Shown: positions 1 through 9,977, counted from the stretch's first letter. The stretch: 64,000 nucleotides of DNA from Rahnella inusitata (GCF_003263515.1 NZ_JYDE01000020.1:1-64000); one strand, 5' to 3'. A program made the numbers and translations. The notes: generated from the letters alone by a model not told the origin.

Positions 1-46
1 TATACCCCCTCCCGGCCTCCCCCTTCGCAGGGGGAGGAGCAAAGCA
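1..46 (+). repeat. Repeat family A, copy 1 (C-rich inverted repeat)
   Basis: A pyrimidine-rich stretch leads into an 8-bp perfect inverted repeat, CCTCCCCC (16-23) and GGGGGAGG (30-37), around the loop TTCGCA, followed by AGCAAAG. The same stem and loop recur at 8697-8717 and, inverted, at 16468-16489. The first 24 bases nearly match 16553-16577. It lies downstream of nth, and may start before the window. Confidence 0.7.
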
Positions 47-108
47 AACCTGCTCAGTGCTTTTTTTTATAATGATGGGATGGCGTGTTTAAAAAAGCGT
101 GGTATATC

Positions 109-136
109 AAAGAGGGAGGTGCTTTCCTCCCTCTTT
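109..136. terminator. Strong hairpin downstream of nth
   Basis: AAAGAGGGAGG (109-119) and CCTCCCTCTTT (126-136) form a perfect 11-bp stem with a 6-base loop. It lies about 110 bp past the nth stop codon, where a terminator for the long minus-strand nth-rnf operon would be expected. No clear T-run follows on the minus strand, so it may instead be a stabilising or repeat-derived hairpin. Confidence 0.45.
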
Positions 137-146
137 GGCGGTTTCG

Positions 147-200
147 GCGCAGGGCGTTAAGCGATCACTGCCATTGAGAAACCGAAACTTTCTCAGTCAG
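147..200 (-). repeat. Repeat family C, copy 1
   Basis: This roughly 54-bp segment recurs in reverse complement at 61743-61797 with only a few differences; the shared core includes TTAAGCGATCACTGC and ATTGAGAAACCGAAAC. Both copies lie just 3' of a gene and have the same orientation relative to it (nth here, a flavin monooxygenase there). I do not recognise a named repeat family. Confidence 0.7.
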
Positions 201-244
201 ATTTTAAGCGATTTCAGCAGCGGTCTTTGCAGCAGCCTCTGCAA

Positions 245-883
245 CTACTCCGCGTAGACCTTCTCTTTACTCTCACACAAATCCTCGATCAAACAACTCC
301 CGCACCGCGGCTTACGCGCAATACAGGTATATCGCCCGTGCAAGATAAGCCAGTGATGGCAATCGAGCATAAATTCCTTCGGGACGACTTTCAGCAATTT
401 ATCTTCGACGTCCTCGACGGTTTTTCCCGGCGCAAACTTCGTCCGGTTGCAGACGCGGTATATGTGCGTGTCGACGGCGATGGTCGGCCAGCCGAAAGCG
501 GTGTTGAGTACCACGTTAGCAGTTTTGCGGCCAACACCCGGCAGGGCTTCCAGCGCAGCGCGGTCTTCCGGGACTTCACCGTTGTGTTTTTCCAGCAAAA
601 TGCGGCAGGTTTTGATCACGTTCTCGGCTTTCGAGTTGAACAGACCGATGGTCTTGATGTATTCCTTCACGCCGTCCACGCCGAGCGCCAGAACGCAAGC
701 CGGTGTGTTGGCGACCGGATACAGCTTCGCGGTCGCTTTATTGACGCTGACATCCGTGGCCTGCGCGGAAAGTAGCACCGAAATCAGCAGCTCGAACGGG
801 GTGGTGTACACCAGTTCAGTGGTCGGATGCGGGTTGTTATCCCGCAAACGGCTGAGGATCGCGATGCGTTTTTCCTTATTCAT
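245..883 (-). CDS. nth: Endonuclease III
   Basis: DNA glycosylase/AP lyase that removes oxidised pyrimidines in base excision repair. The 212-residue product has the helix-hairpin-helix [12 protein letters not shown], which includes the catalytic lysine, the conserved aspartate in VDTHIYRV, and a C-terminal cysteine cluster spaced C-X6-C-X2-C-X5-C for a [4Fe-4S] centre. I start at MNKEKR (883); a start two codons earlier is possible. The start overlaps the end of rnfE by 8 bp, so nth is the last gene of the rnf operon, as in E. coli. Confidence 0.97.
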   Translation of the reverse strand: MNKEKRIAILSRLRDNNPHPTTELVYTTPFELLISVLLSAQATDVSVNKATAKLYPVANTPACVLALGVDGVKEYIKTIGLFNSKAENVIKTCRILLEKHNGEVPEDRAALEALPGVGRKTANVVLNTAFGWPTIAVDTHIYRVCNRTKFAPGKTVEDVEDKLLKVVPKEFMLDCHHWLILHGRYTCIARKPRCGSCLIEDLCESKEKVYAE

Positions 884-1574
884 GCACACTTCCTTTTGGC
901 AACGTTTCTTCGGCCGCGACGTGTTGCACGGCTTTCCGCGCTTTCATGCGCTGATCGATCAGGTATTTCGCCGCCAGCAGCAGGCCGAGGCCGATAAAGG
1001 CACCCGGTGGCAGCATCGCCAGCAGGAACGGGTTATCCAGATGAATCACTTCGATGCGCAGGACTTTTGCCCACGGACCGAGCAGCAGATCCGCGCCGTT
1101 AAATAACACGCCGCTGCCGAGAATTTCACGCATGGAACCGAGCACGAACATCGCACAGGTCGCGCCGAGTCCGGTCATCGCGCCGTCGAGCGCCGCCAGA
1201 TGCACCGGACTGTTCGCCGCGCAGGCTTCCGCCCGCCCGACCACAATACAGTTGGTTACGATAAGCGGAATGAAGATCCCCAGCGCCTGATACAGGCCGA
1301 ACGCGTAGGCGTTGATCAGCATTTCGACAGTACTCACCACCGAAGCGATAATCAGCACGTAAATCGGAATACGGATTTCATCGGGAATCCACTTACGGAA
1401 CGCCGAAATCATGCCGTTGGTGCAGGTCAGTACCAGCGTGGTCGCCAGCCCCAGGCCTAAGGCGTTAGTCGCGGTGGACGTCACGGCCAGCAGCGGGCAA
1501 AGCCCCAGCAGCTGCACCAGAGAGGAGTTATTGGTCCACAGACCCTGAACGATTATCTTTTTGGCTTCACTCAT
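876..1574 (-). CDS. rnfE: Rnf/Rsx electron transport complex subunit E
   Basis: Integral membrane subunit of the Rnf complex, which links NADH and ferredoxin redox chemistry to ion transport and, in E. coli, helps reduce SoxR. The protein has about 232 residues and several hydrophobic helices; it begins [20 protein letters not shown] and contains the conserved [10 protein letters not shown] segment. It is homologous to rnfA in this operon. The reading frame runs 41 codons further upstream into rnfG, but the MSEAKK start (1574), which overlaps the rnfG end by 8 bp, matches the family N-terminus. Confidence 0.96.
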   Translation of the reverse strand: MSEAKKIIVQGLWTNNSSLVQLLGLCPLLAVTSTATNALGLGLATTLVLTCTNGMISAFRKWIPDEIRIPIYVLIIASVVSTVEMLINAYAFGLYQALGIFIPLIVTNCIVVGRAEACAANSPVHLAALDGAMTGLGATCAMFVLGSMREILGSGVLFNGADLLLGPWAKVLRIEVIHLDNPFLLAMLPPGAFIGLGLLLAAKYLIDQRMKARKAVQHVAAEETLPKGSVHE

Positions 1575-2199
1575 CACGGGCTCCACAAGGGGTGAGGTGG
1601 GAAAGCTGAGACGGTACCGTCCCGATAAATAACGCTGTCCGCTTAACGGAACGCACCACGGCGCGCGGGGTAATGGTCGCGCCGGTGAATTGATCAAACA
1701 TACCGCCGTCTTTCTTCACTGCCCAGCGCGCGTCTGCCGCGCCGTTGACGGTCTGATTGGCGAAATGCTTGATCCAGTCGGAAATACGCACTTCAATTTT
1801 GTCGCCCAGCCCCGGTGTTTCATGCTGTTCCAGCACGCGGGAACCGTACACTTTGCCGTTGAAATCCGCGGCAACCAGTAACTGAATAGCACCAGAGTAG
1901 CCATCCGGTGCAGTGGTTTCTACCACGGCGGCCACCGGCTTACCCGCCTTGCGCGCCAGATACATCCGGTGTGGGGTGGCAGTGCCCAGTGATTCATCAG
2001 TGACGTTGTAACATTCATCCTGCAGGTTGTTATCATACACGCTGGCAGGAATGACCTGATCAAACAGCGTCTTTTGCTGTAACAGTGCCTGATGCTCGAT
2101 AGTCGGCTTGGTCAACAGGTTGACGATGGCGGTCATCCCGGTCATCAGTGCGCCAAAGAAAGCCAGAATCAGGCCGTGGCGTCGCATTGTAGCTAACAT
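1567..2199 (-). CDS. rnfG: Rnf/Rsx electron transport complex subunit G
   Basis: FMN-carrying subunit of the Rnf complex, 210 residues, anchored by one N-terminal transmembrane helix (about residues 9-29) with the rest periplasmic. The flavin attachment motif is visible as FTGATITP, with Thr175 as the expected residue for covalent FMN linkage by ApbE. It overlaps rnfE by 8 bp and sits 9 bp after rnfD, so it is translated as part of the operon. Confidence 0.96.
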   Translation of the reverse strand: MLATMRRHGLILAFFGALMTGMTAIVNLLTKPTIEHQALLQQKTLFDQVIPASVYDNNLQDECYNVTDESLGTATPHRMYLARKAGKPVAAVVETTAPDGYSGAIQLLVAADFNGKVYGSRVLEQHETPGLGDKIEVRISDWIKHFANQTVNGAADARWAVKKDGGMFDQFTGATITPRAVVRSVKRTALFIGTVPSQLSHLTPCGARDE

Positions 2200-2208
2200 A
2201 ATTCTTCC

Positions 2209-3261
2209 TCAGCGATGCCCGTAAACGCGCGGCTGCGTGTAGTGATCAATCAACGGTACGGTGATGTTGGCCAGCAGAACGGCAAAGGCCACGCCGTCAG
2301 GATAACCGCCGTAAGTGCGGATGAGCCAAATCAGTAAACCAATCAATGCACCGAATATCAGACGGCCTTTCGGCGTCGTCGATGCTGTTACCGGATCGGT
2401 CGCGATAAAGAAAGCGCCCAGCATCGTTGCACCTGAGAACAGGCCGACCAACGGCGAGGAGTAGCTCTCCGGCGCCAGACCCCAGGCGAGCGCAGCGCAA
2501 AACGCCAGCATGCCGAGCATCGCCACCGGAATGTGCCAGCTGATGATTTTACGCCACATCAGGAACAGGCCACCGGCCAGGAACCCGAGGTTAATCCACT
2601 GCCAGCCGAGACCGGCCAGCGAGCCGCCAAACAGCGGGGTGGCGAGGATCTGATCGGCAGAATGGCCTGAGCGTAAACCGGTTTTAAACGCATCCAGCGG
2701 CGTCGCCTGCGTCACGCCATCGACGTTCATCTGGAGCTGATACGCGCTCAGATCCTGACTGTTGTGACCGGTGAAAATGGTCAGCAGCGTGTCGGTAAAA
2801 CTGACGTGATGATGCTGCAACGCATCCGGTGGCAGCCAGGTGGTCATCTGCACCGGGAAGGAAATCAGCAGCACGACGTAACCGACCATCGCCGGGTTAA
2901 ACGGATTCTGACCCAGACCACCGTACAACTGCTTGGCGATGATAATGGCGAAAATGGTGCCGAGCACCACCATCCACCAGGGGCCGAGCGGCGGCAGGCT
3001 GACACCCAGCAGTACCGCAGTCAGCAGGGCACTGTTATCGCCCAGCCGTTTTTTTACCGGTTGTTTGCGCAGCTGCAATACTGCGCCTTCCGCCAGCAGC
3101 GCAATGGTGATTGCCAGCGCGAGCTGAACCAGCGTGCCGTAACCGAAGAACCAGACCTGAGCTATCAGGCCGGGAATACACGCCAGAATCACCATCATCA
3201 TGATGGTGCTGGTGTTCTGGCGGTTATGCGTAAAAGGTGAACTTGCGATCCTGAAGGCCAT
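2209..3261 (-). CDS. rnfD: Rnf/Rsx electron transport complex subunit D
   Basis: Polytopic membrane subunit (350 residues, about nine hydrophobic helices) that carries a second covalent FMN. The attachment site is DGVTQATPL, where Thr187 matches the flavinylated threonine known for RnfD proteins. It begins directly after the rnfC stop codon, so the two genes are tightly coupled. Full length for the family. Confidence 0.96.
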   Translation of the reverse strand: MAFRIASSPFTHNRQNTSTIMMMVILACIPGLIAQVWFFGYGTLVQLALAITIALLAEGAVLQLRKQPVKKRLGDNSALLTAVLLGVSLPPLGPWWMVVLGTIFAIIIAKQLYGGLGQNPFNPAMVGYVVLLISFPVQMTTWLPPDALQHHHVSFTDTLLTIFTGHNSQDLSAYQLQMNVDGVTQATPLDAFKTGLRSGHSADQILATPLFGGSLAGLGWQWINLGFLAGGLFLMWRKIISWHIPVAMLGMLAFCAALAWGLAPESYSSPLVGLFSGATMLGAFFIATDPVTASTTPKGRLIFGALIGLLIWLIRTYGGYPDGVAFAVLLANITVPLIDHYTQPRVYGHR

Positions 3262-5385
3262 TTATTCCTCGTTCGACATGGTCTGAGCGGCTTTACGGGC
3301 CTTAACTCGGGCGATCGCAGCAGCGACGGCGGCTTTGCGTGGATCGCTTTCTTGTTGTGATGGTTCTTTTTGTTCTGACTCTTCGCCAGCGGCGGATTCC
3401 AGCGCGGCGGCCTTTTTGGCTTTCGCACGGGCAATGGCCGCAGCGACGGCGGCTTTACGTTTATCGTCAGCGGAAGGTTCTGCCGGTGACGTTGTCACTG
3501 ATTTCTCCACGGCGGCTTCTTCACTGACACCCTGCGCGGCAGCCGCTTTTTTGGCTTTCACACGGGCAATAGCGGCGGCCACGGCGGCTTTGCGGTCATC
3601 TGCGGCCTCTTCGGGCGCAGCGATATGCAGCTCGCTGTCCGTCGCTTCCACCACCACGCCGGTTCCGGCTTTTTTAGCCTTCATCCTGGCGATGGCAGCA
3701 GCGACGGCGGCTTTACGGTCGTCACCGGCGGTCGGGGCAGTTTGCGGGACCGGTTCAGACGCGACCGGAATTTCCTGCTCAGCGGCGGCCTTTTTAGCTT
3801 TCGCGCGGGCAATGGCCGCAGCCAGTGCGGCTTTACGCGGATCGGCATCGGCGGATTCTGTCGCCACGTCAGCAACCGGCGCGTCTTCCACCGGCGTTTC
3901 ATCGAGCTTCACGGCGGCTTTTTGATGTTTCTCTTCACGCGCTAACTTCTCGCGTTCCATACGCGCCTGTTTGGCTTCAAAGCGGGCTTTGGCTTCGGTC
4001 GCACGGGCGGTTTCAGTGTCGATGGCGCGGATTTCGGCCTTTTCCTGCCGGTAATATTGCACCAGCGGAATGTTGCTCGGGCAGACATAGGCGCAGGCAC
4101 CACATTCGATGCAGTCGAACAAATTATGGTTACGGGCTTTCTCGTGTTCCTGACCTTTACTGAACCAATACAGTTGCTGTGGCAGCAAACCGGCGGGGCA
4201 GGCGTCGGCGCACAGGCTACAACGGATGCAGGCTTCTTCCTGCTCAGGCTGACCGAGTTCGGATTCAGACGGGGCCAGCAGGCAGTTGGAAATTTTAACC
4301 ACCGGCACGTTAAGCGATGGCAGGGTGAAGCCCATCAGAGGCCCGCCCATGATCACCATCTTTTTGTCGCCCTGCGGCTGCAATGCGCCTTCCTGCATCA
4401 GATGCGCTACCGGTGTGCCAAGACGCGCCCAGACGTTGCCCGGTTTCGCCATCGCTTCGCCGGTCAGCGTCACCACGCGTTCGATCAGCGGTTCGCCGTC
4501 GATAATCGCGCGTTTGATGGCATACACCGTGCCGACGTTTTGCATCAGCACGCCGATAGACGACGAGTGATGGCCTTTCGGCACTTCGAGTCCGGTCAGA
4601 ATTTTGGTCAGCTGTTTGGCGCCGCCGGAGGGGTATTTGGTTGGCACCACACGCAGTTGGAAGCGCACGCCAGCGGCGAGATCACGCTCCGCGTTGGCTT
4701 TGATGGCAGCGTTAAATGCAGCAATGGCTTCCGGCTTATTGTCTTCGATACCGATAAGCACGCGTTCAGGATGCAGCATATGGCACAGAATGCGGGTGCC
4801 TTCGAGGATCTGATCCGCATGCTCCTGCATCAGCCGGTCATCGGCGGTGATGTAAGGTTCGCACTCGGCGGCGTTGAGAATAAGCGTGCGGGTAGAGGTC
4901 AGTCCGCCCGAGAGTTTGCTGGCGGTCGGGAAGCCCGCGCCGCCGAGACCGGCAATACCGGCCTGACTGATGCGCTGATTCAGCTCATCGGCGGAAAGCG
5001 TGCGGTAGTCGGCGATAAATTCGCGCTCGCACCAGGTGTCCTGGCCATCGGCGTCAATCAGTACGCAAAGCTCTTTAAGCCCGGAAGGGTGAGCAGTGAT
5101 GTGCGGCTCGATGGCAGTGATCACGCCGGAGGTCGGTGAATGCACCGGTACCGTCCGGCCACGGCCTGTGGTCAGCGGCTGACCTTTCAGTACGCGGTCG
5201 CCCGCCTGCACGCACAGCTCGCCCTCAGGGCCAAGATGTTGCTGGATAGGAATGATAAAGCGCTCAGGCAGCGGCACGTTGCGCAGCGGAACGTGGCTTG
5301 ACTGAGTCTTCATTTCCGGCGGATGGATCCCGCCATCGAAGTCCCAGACTTTGTCTTTTTTGAGCGCGGCAAACAGATTAAACAT
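3262..5385 (-). CDS. rnfC: Rnf/Rsx electron transport complex subunit C, with C-terminal repeats
   Basis: NADH-binding, FMN- and [4Fe-4S]-containing peripheral subunit of Rnf. The 707-residue protein starts [19 protein letters not shown]. It carries a Gly-rich segment (GLGGAGFPT) in the nucleotide-binding domain, then two ferredoxin-type motifs, [12 protein letters not shown] and [12 protein letters not shown]. After a charged helix it ends in five repeats of the type [17 protein letters not shown]. The start at 5385 lies 1 bp after the rnfB stop; the frame extends 41 codons upstream but only as an overlap with rnfB. The Ala/Lys-rich tail is typical of gammaproteobacterial RnfC and varies in length. 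Confidence 0.96.
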   Translation of the reverse strand: MFNLFAALKKDKVWDFDGGIHPPEMKTQSSHVPLRNVPLPERFIIPIQQHLGPEGELCVQAGDRVLKGQPLTTGRGRTVPVHSPTSGVITAIEPHITAHPSGLKELCVLIDADGQDTWCEREFIADYRTLSADELNQRISQAGIAGLGGAGFPTASKLSGGLTSTRTLILNAAECEPYITADDRLMQEHADQILEGTRILCHMLHPERVLIGIEDNKPEAIAAFNAAIKANAERDLAAGVRFQLRVVPTKYPSGGAKQLTKILTGLEVPKGHHSSSIGVLMQNVGTVYAIKRAIIDGEPLIERVVTLTGEAMAKPGNVWARLGTPVAHLMQEGALQPQGDKKMVIMGGPLMGFTLPSLNVPVVKISNCLLAPSESELGQPEQEEACIRCSLCADACPAGLLPQQLYWFSKGQEHEKARNHNLFDCIECGACAYVCPSNIPLVQYYRQEKAEIRAIDTETARATEAKARFEAKQARMEREKLAREEKHQKAAVKLDETPVEDAPVADVATESADADPRKAALAAAIARAKAKKAAAEQEIPVASEPVPQTAPTAGDDRKAAVAAAIARMKAKKAGTGVVVEATDSELHIAAPEEAADDRKAAVAAAIARVKAKKAAAAQGVSEEAAVEKSVTTSPAEPSADDKRKAAVAAAIARAKAKKAAALESAAGEESEQKEPSQQESDPRKAAVAAAIARVKARKAAQTMSNEE
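3285..3845 (-). repeat. Five coding repeats in the rnfC 3' end
   Basis: Inside rnfC, five imperfect units encode (D)RKAAxAAAIARxKAKKA, separated by variable acidic/Ala-Pro linkers; unit spacing is roughly 110-130 bp. The DNA repeats (for example gcggctttacg and gggcaatggccgcagc on the plus strand) are similar enough to allow slippage or recombination, so copy number may vary among strains and short-read assemblies may collapse here. Confidence 0.85.
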
Positions 5386-5386
5386 G

Positions 5387-5953
5387 TTACTCCGCATGGA
5401 TGACCTGAACCGGAATGGATTGCATATCCCACTTCCAGTTTGCTGTGGTGGTTTTGATCGGCAGCATTTCGATGCAGTCCGTCGGGCACGGCGCGACGCA
5501 CAGATCACAGCCGGTACATAAATCGGTCACAACGGTATGCACGGCGCGGGTGGCACCCACGATGGCATCGACCGGGCAGGCCTGAATGCACTTGGTGCAA
5601 CCGATGCAGTTGCTCTCATCGATGTAGGCAACGCGGCGTACGGGCGCGGCGGCAGCGGCGTCTTCACCCATCGGTTGCGGCTCGACGTTGAGCAGCGTGG
5701 CGAGTTTCAGCATTACCGCTTCGCCACCCGGCACGCATTTATTGATGCTGTCGCCATTGGCGACGGCTTCGGCGTAAGGCTTACAGCCGGGATAGCCGCA
5801 TTGCGCGCACTGGCTTTGCGGCAGGATATCGTCAATCTGATCGACAACCGGATTGCCTTCGACGGCAAAACGGCGCGAGGCGTAGCCCAGCAGCAGGCCA
5901 AAAACCAGCGCCAGAGCGGTCAGTGCGGCAATCGCTACCCATAATTCAAACAT
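5387..5953 (-). CDS. rnfB: Rnf/Rsx electron transport complex subunit B
   Basis: Iron-sulfur subunit (188 residues) that passes electrons through the complex. It has an N-terminal membrane helix (about residues 4-25). A cysteine cluster follows ([15 protein letters not shown] with a further Cys in NKCVPGG) for one [4Fe-4S] centre. Two classical ferredoxin motifs then follow, [12 protein letters not shown] and [12 protein letters not shown]. The start overlaps the rnfA stop by 1 bp. All expected cysteines are present. Confidence 0.97.
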   Translation of the reverse strand: MFELWVAIAALTALALVFGLLLGYASRRFAVEGNPVVDQIDDILPQSQCAQCGYPGCKPYAEAVANGDSINKCVPGGEAVMLKLATLLNVEPQPMGEDAAAAAPVRRVAYIDESNCIGCTKCIQACPVDAIVGATRAVHTVVTDLCTGCDLCVAPCPTDCIEMLPIKTTTANWKWDMQSIPVQVIHAE

Positions 5954-6534
5954 CAGAATTTCACCAGACCGGTGAAGCCCATAAAGGCCAGTGACATCAG
6001 ACCGGCGGTGACCAGCGCAATGGACGACCCTTTGAACGGTGCAGGGACGTCAGCGACCACCAGACGCTCACGGATGGCGGCAAACAGCACCATGACCAGT
6101 GAGAAGCCGAGCGAGGCGGCGAAGCCGTACAGCGCAGATTCCATAAAGCCGAACTGCTGATTGATGTTCAAAAGCGCCACGCCGAGTACGGCGCAGTTGG
6201 TGGTAATGAGCGGCAGGAAGATACCCAGCAGGCGATACAGTGACGGGCTGGTTTTGCGAACCACCATTTCAGTGAACTGCACCACCACAGCGATGACCAG
6301 AATGAACGCCATCGTGCGCAGATAGACCAGCTCCAGCGGCATCAGGATGAAGGTGTTGACCATCCACGAGCAGATATTCGACAGGGTGATAACGAACGTG
6401 GTCGCCAGCCCCATGCCAATAGCCGATTCGAGCTTCTTGGAAACGCCCATAAAAGGGCACAGGCCAAGAAACTTCACCAGAACGAAGTTATTCACCAGCA
6501 TGGTGCCAACAAACAGTAATAAGTATGAGGTCAT
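5953..6534 (-). CDS. rnfA: Rnf/Rsx electron transport complex subunit A
   Basis: First gene of the rnf operon: a 193-residue polytopic membrane protein with about six helices and the conserved [21 protein letters not shown] segment near the N-terminus. It is paralogous to rnfE, and the pair is thought to form the membrane core with opposite topologies. A 39-bp gap separates it from the ydgK stop, leaving room for an operon promoter, although read-through from ydgK is possible. Confidence 0.97.
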   Translation of the reverse strand: MTSYLLLFVGTMLVNNFVLVKFLGLCPFMGVSKKLESAIGMGLATTFVITLSNICSWMVNTFILMPLELVYLRTMAFILVIAVVVQFTEMVVRKTSPSLYRLLGIFLPLITTNCAVLGVALLNINQQFGFMESALYGFAASLGFSLVMVLFAAIRERLVVADVPAPFKGSSIALVTAGLMSLAFMGFTGLVKF

Positions 6535-6573
6535 GACAATAGCCCGGACATAATAAACATTAAAACTTCAGGG

Positions 6574-7014
6574 TTATTCCGTGAAGGTTTCTTTCACCCG
6601 CAGTGAGCGCTTAAAATAAGGCACAAACACCGCAGCGGCTAATAACGGTAACAATAAGTTACGGACAGCCAGATCGTCGGTAATCGGCGAGAAAGCAAAG
6701 GCTTTTACCGCCAGTAATACGGTACACAACAACCAAATAATATACATTTTCGGCAAGGCTTTGGCGCGCTTGCAGAATTGCCACAGTACAGCGACGGTAA
6801 ATAACCCCATCGCCAACGTGGTCACTACGGAGAAATACCACTGCAGGGTAAATGCCTGCGAATTGGTCAGCAAATAATCCCGCGATTCCGGCATAAATAA
6901 TGCCATGGAAAACAACGCCAGCATTAATACGACGCTCATCAGTGTCACAATCAGATACGCCATCGGAGCCAGTAACCATCCGCCAATACGTTTGTAGCCC
7001 GGAATATTCGACAT
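6574..7014 (-). CDS. ydgK: DUF2569 inner membrane protein YdgK
   Basis: A 146-residue protein with four predicted transmembrane helices (near residues 12-40, 57-80, 90-107 and 118-135) and a short basic tail. Sequence character and its position directly upstream of rnfA match E. coli YdgK, whose function is unknown. The start lies just after a purine-rich AAAGG. Conservation of this neighbour suggests a link to Rnf, but nothing in the protein shows a mechanism. Confidence 0.85.
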   Translation of the reverse strand: MSNIPGYKRIGGWLLAPMAYLIVTLMSVVLMLALFSMALFMPESRDYLLTNSQAFTLQWYFSVVTTLAMGLFTVAVLWQFCKRAKALPKMYIIWLLCTVLLAVKAFAFSPITDDLAVRNLLLPLLAAAVFVPYFKRSLRVKETFTE

Positions 7015-7133
7015 AAAAAACCTTTATTACGCGGGTTTTTCCACCCGGACAGCACAGGGAGTCTTTCCCCACCTTCAAGGCGCAGTAGCTTAACCTGAGA
7101 GATAATTTCTCGTTATCGTATTTATGTGATCAA

Positions 7134-7159
7134 TATCCCCTTCATTTCGGAAGGGGATT
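7134..7159 (-). terminator. Hairpin after dcuC
   Basis: ATCCCCTTC and GAAGGGGAT form a stem around a short loop, 17-42 bp past the dcuC stop codon on the minus strand. The following T-run is weak, so termination is inferred from position and stem strength. Confidence 0.5.
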
Positions 7160-7175
7160 TGCAATGAATGGCGGA

Positions 7176-8543
7176 TTAACGCACAGGCACCAAAATTTCC
7201 GTCGCGACGATCACCACAATCAGGCCAACCAGAACCGGCACGGAAGTACGTTTGACGACTTCAAACGGGGAGATTTTTGCCATACCGGCGACGGCGACGA
7301 TCACGCCGGAGACCGGTGAAATCGTACGTCCGAGGTTAGAGGCCTGAAGCATCGGGATCACCAGATACTCCGGGTTAATGCCCATTTTTGCCGCCAGTTT
7401 CGGGATAAGTTCAACGAAGGCATAGAAGGAGGCGTTACCGGAACCGGTCGTCATGGCGGCCAGCACGGTGATCACCACCAGAACCAGCATCATAATAATG
7501 CTGCCGGAACCGAAGTTCTGCGCCAGTCCGATCAGGCTGCTGATGAAGCCGACGGTGCTCAGCCCTTGCGCGAAGACGCCTGCCGCGACCAGTAACATCA
7601 CCACGTTGGCGAAGGCATCCGCCATGCCGCGATAGGCGACGTCCAGACCGGCGAACACGATTTTCCCGCTGCGGTTGCGCACGGTTTCAATCAGTGCGGT
7701 AAGCAGCATACAAATCACCAGAATGGTGATGATGTGCAGATTCGGTCCCCATTTGCCGTCGAAAATCAGCACGCCGATGATGGGAGTGAAAGGAAGAATG
7801 GCGTAAAACGCGGGCGCGTTGGTTTCCACAACGTCATCTTTATTCGAATCCACGGCACCCACCAGTTCAGAGGTATCGCGTTTATCCAGATAGCGCTGCC
7901 AGAAGAAGTGGGCGACGGCCATCGCCACAATGGCGGCGATAGAAATTGGCAGGGTGACTTTAAATGCGAAATCCACCAGCGGCATGTTCGCCGCCTGCGC
8001 CGCCAGCACCACGTCGCCGGAGGTCGGAGAAAGAATGATCGCCGCAGGCGACGCACAAATCGCCGCTGCCGCACCACGGCTGATGCCGACGTTGACCATG
8101 ATCGGGAACAAGGTTGCCATCAGCAGCACGCCCAGTCCGGTCGCTGAGGAGACGGCCAGTGACATCAGGCACGCCAGAATATAGGCCGCGACCATCAGGA
8201 TATACGGGGAGTTGATCATCCGCAGCGGGCGGGATGCCAGCCTGACCACCACGTCGTTTGCGCCAATATGCGTCATGTAAGCCGCGAAACCGCACAGCAT
8301 CATGATCATCATGCCGAGATCGCCACCGCGGCTCATCAGCAGAATTTTGACGTACTCGACGATATCCGTCGTATTCCAGCCGGTGCTCTTCGCGCCCTCC
8401 GGCAGTACGCTGTGGCCCATCAGCGCGCTTATCACCAGCAACAACAACCCGCCTACCATCAGCACGCCGGTTGGTGAATACCCTTTGATGATGTATCGCC
8501 CGACAAACACGGCGACCATCAGCCCGATCAGCAATTCCCACAT
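7176..8543 (-). CDS. dcuC: Anaerobic C4-dicarboxylate transporter DcuC
   Basis: Inner membrane carrier for fumarate, succinate and malate exchange or efflux, used mainly during anaerobic growth and fermentation. The 455-residue protein has about 12-14 hydrophobic helices, and its signature stretches (LLMSRGGDLGMMIMMLCGFA; CASPAAIILSPTSGDVVLAA; SNLGRTISPVSGVIVAVAG) read almost as in E. coli DcuC. It is a single-gene unit flanked by a hairpin and by repeat A. A possible FNR-like site lies upstream, which would fit oxygen control of dcuC in E. coli. Confidence 0.95.
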   Translation of the reverse strand: MWELLIGLMVAVFVGRYIIKGYSPTGVLMVGGLLLLVISALMGHSVLPEGAKSTGWNTTDIVEYVKILLMSRGGDLGMMIMMLCGFAAYMTHIGANDVVVRLASRPLRMINSPYILMVAAYILACLMSLAVSSATGLGVLLMATLFPIMVNVGISRGAAAAICASPAAIILSPTSGDVVLAAQAANMPLVDFAFKVTLPISIAAIVAMAVAHFFWQRYLDKRDTSELVGAVDSNKDDVVETNAPAFYAILPFTPIIGVLIFDGKWGPNLHIITILVICMLLTALIETVRNRSGKIVFAGLDVAYRGMADAFANVVMLLVAAGVFAQGLSTVGFISSLIGLAQNFGSGSIIMMLVLVVITVLAAMTTGSGNASFYAFVELIPKLAAKMGINPEYLVIPMLQASNLGRTISPVSGVIVAVAGMAKISPFEVVKRTSVPVLVGLIVVIVATEILVPVR

Positions 8544-8611
8544 ACACAGACTCCCCGGAAGTTAAATTTGGACAAAGGCGGGCACTGTGAACAATAAATG
8601 CGGTGCGTGTT

Positions 8612-8626
8612 ATGACGCCCATCAAT
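8612..8626 (-). promoter_or_regulatory. Possible FNR-like site upstream of dcuC
   Basis: On the minus strand the sequence reads ATTGATGGGCGTCAT. One half matches the FNR half-site TTGAT and the other (GTCAT) is degenerate. It lies about 70 bp before the dcuC start. This is a weak match, supported mainly by known FNR control of dcuC in E. coli. Confidence 0.25.
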
Positions 8627-8693
8627 GATTGGGATTGAAAGGGGGTGGGGAATTGGGAAATGTGATGGGGGGCTGGCATCAGTACGCGGGCCG

Positions 8694-8725
8694 CTCCCTC
8701 CCCTTCGCAGGGGGAGGAGCAAAGT
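8694..8725 (+). repeat. Repeat family A, copy 2
   Basis: CCTCCCC (8697-8703) and GGGGAGG (8711-8717) pair around TTCGCAG, followed by AGCAAAG exactly as in copy 1. It lies 26 bp past the FAD monooxygenase stop codon, in the gap before dcuC, and could also act as that gene's 3' hairpin. Confidence 0.7.
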
Positions 8726-8743
8726 GCCATCTTTTGCAAAATC

Positions 8744-9949
8744 TCAAAGTTTCGGGATTTCCCGATAAAACCCAACGCCTATCAGCCTGCCAAACAAGAA
8801 CGGAATAAATTTTCGCCCGCGCAGCCACGCCTCCATTCGGGATGGGGGTTTAGTTCTTTTCTTCTGCCCCGCACGACTGATCATAATCTGCAATGACTGT
8901 GTCGCCCACGTCGGAAACGTCCGGCGGCGCTGAATGCGTTTCAGATGCCGCAACGTCAGCGCCCCGGATTTCAGCGGCTGCGTAATAATATTGGCTGTCG
9001 CCACCGCGTCCTGAATTGCCAGATTTACGCCCACGCCGCCAATCGGCGACATCGCGTGCGCCGCATCGCCGATGCACAGCAGGCCAGGTTTTGCCCATTC
9101 TTTGAGGCGGTCAATGCGGATCACCAGAAGGCGCACGTCGTCCCAGCTGGCGATATCTTCCTGCAAACGCGCACGCCCGAACGGCGAAACCTCGGCCAGC
9201 AAATCGATAAATGGCGGAATGCCCTGCGCCTTGAGGGCGTCGAGGCTGTCCTTTGCGATCGAGTAGCCGCACTGCCAGTAATCGCCGCGGTCGATCATGA
9301 TGAAGTTTTTCTTCGGCCCGCGATGCCCCATTGACCACTCAGGGTCGTCCGGGCGCTTGTTGATTTTCAGCCACAGCACGTCGCGCGGTGCGCCGAAGCG
9401 GCGGATTTCCATGCCAGCCTGTTCACGCACAATAGAATTTCGCCCGTCACAGCCGACCACCAGATCTGCATGAAAAGCCTGTTGTTCGCCATCCACCTCA
9501 GCCATCACGCCGGTGACCTTGCCGTTATCTTCCTGCAAGGACAACACCTGCGCGTTGTGGATCAAACGGAAATTGGGCAGCACGGCGGCTTTACCGGCTA
9601 TGAAGTTCAGGAAATCCCACTGCGGCATAAACGCAATGAATTTGCACTGCGTCGGAAGATGGCTGAAATCCGCCAGCGTGGTTTCCTTGCCGTTGATTTC
9701 ACCGTAGAGCTTTTCGGCGCGCTGATGCGGCAGTTTCAGAAATTCATCGAGAAAGCCGAGCTGCCAGATAATGTCCAGCGTCGAAGGGTGAATAGTGTCG
9801 CCGCGAAAATCACGCAGGAAATCCCGGTGTTTTTCCAGCACCGTCACGTCAATGCCCTTACGTGCCAGCAAATAGCCCAGCATTAAACCCGCCGGGCCGC
9901 CGCCCACAATGCAACATGACGCCGCGGCGGACTCAGTATTCGGTGACAT
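8744..9949 (-). CDS. FAD-dependent monooxygenase (PHBH fold)
   Basis: A 401-residue flavoprotein of the group A aromatic hydroxylase type, expected to hydroxylate or oxidise a small molecule using NAD(P)H and O2. The Rossmann motif is VGGGPAGLMLGYLLARKG near residue 15, followed by Glu at the end of strand 2 (VLEKH). Also present are the DG motif VVGCDGRNSIVR and the GD motif GDAAHAMSPIGGVGVNLAIQD. No signal peptide or membrane helix is evident. The substrate cannot be read from the sequence. It is transcribed away from a GntR-led operon, and its promoter holds a Fur-like palindrome, so iron control is possible. Confidence 0.85.
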   Translation of the reverse strand: MSPNTESAAASCCIVGGGPAGLMLGYLLARKGIDVTVLEKHRDFLRDFRGDTIHPSTLDIIWQLGFLDEFLKLPHQRAEKLYGEINGKETTLADFSHLPTQCKFIAFMPQWDFLNFIAGKAAVLPNFRLIHNAQVLSLQEDNGKVTGVMAEVDGEQQAFHADLVVGCDGRNSIVREQAGMEIRRFGAPRDVLWLKINKRPDDPEWSMGHRGPKKNFIMIDRGDYWQCGYSIAKDSLDALKAQGIPPFIDLLAEVSPFGRARLQEDIASWDDVRLLVIRIDRLKEWAKPGLLCIGDAAHAMSPIGGVGVNLAIQDAVATANIITQPLKSGALTLRHLKRIQRRRTFPTWATQSLQIMISRAGQKKRTKPPSRMEAWLRGRKFIPFLFGRLIGVGFYREIPKL

Positions 9950-9977
9950 AACAACCTGCCTGTCAAAATGAATTCAC

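Noticed and set aside
4057-5139. Long (360-codon) open frame on the plus strand opposite rnfC
   Set aside because: It is entirely antisense to a fully conserved rnfC; its Gln/His/Arg-rich composition is typical of a shadow frame, and no ribosome-binding site or known motif is visible.
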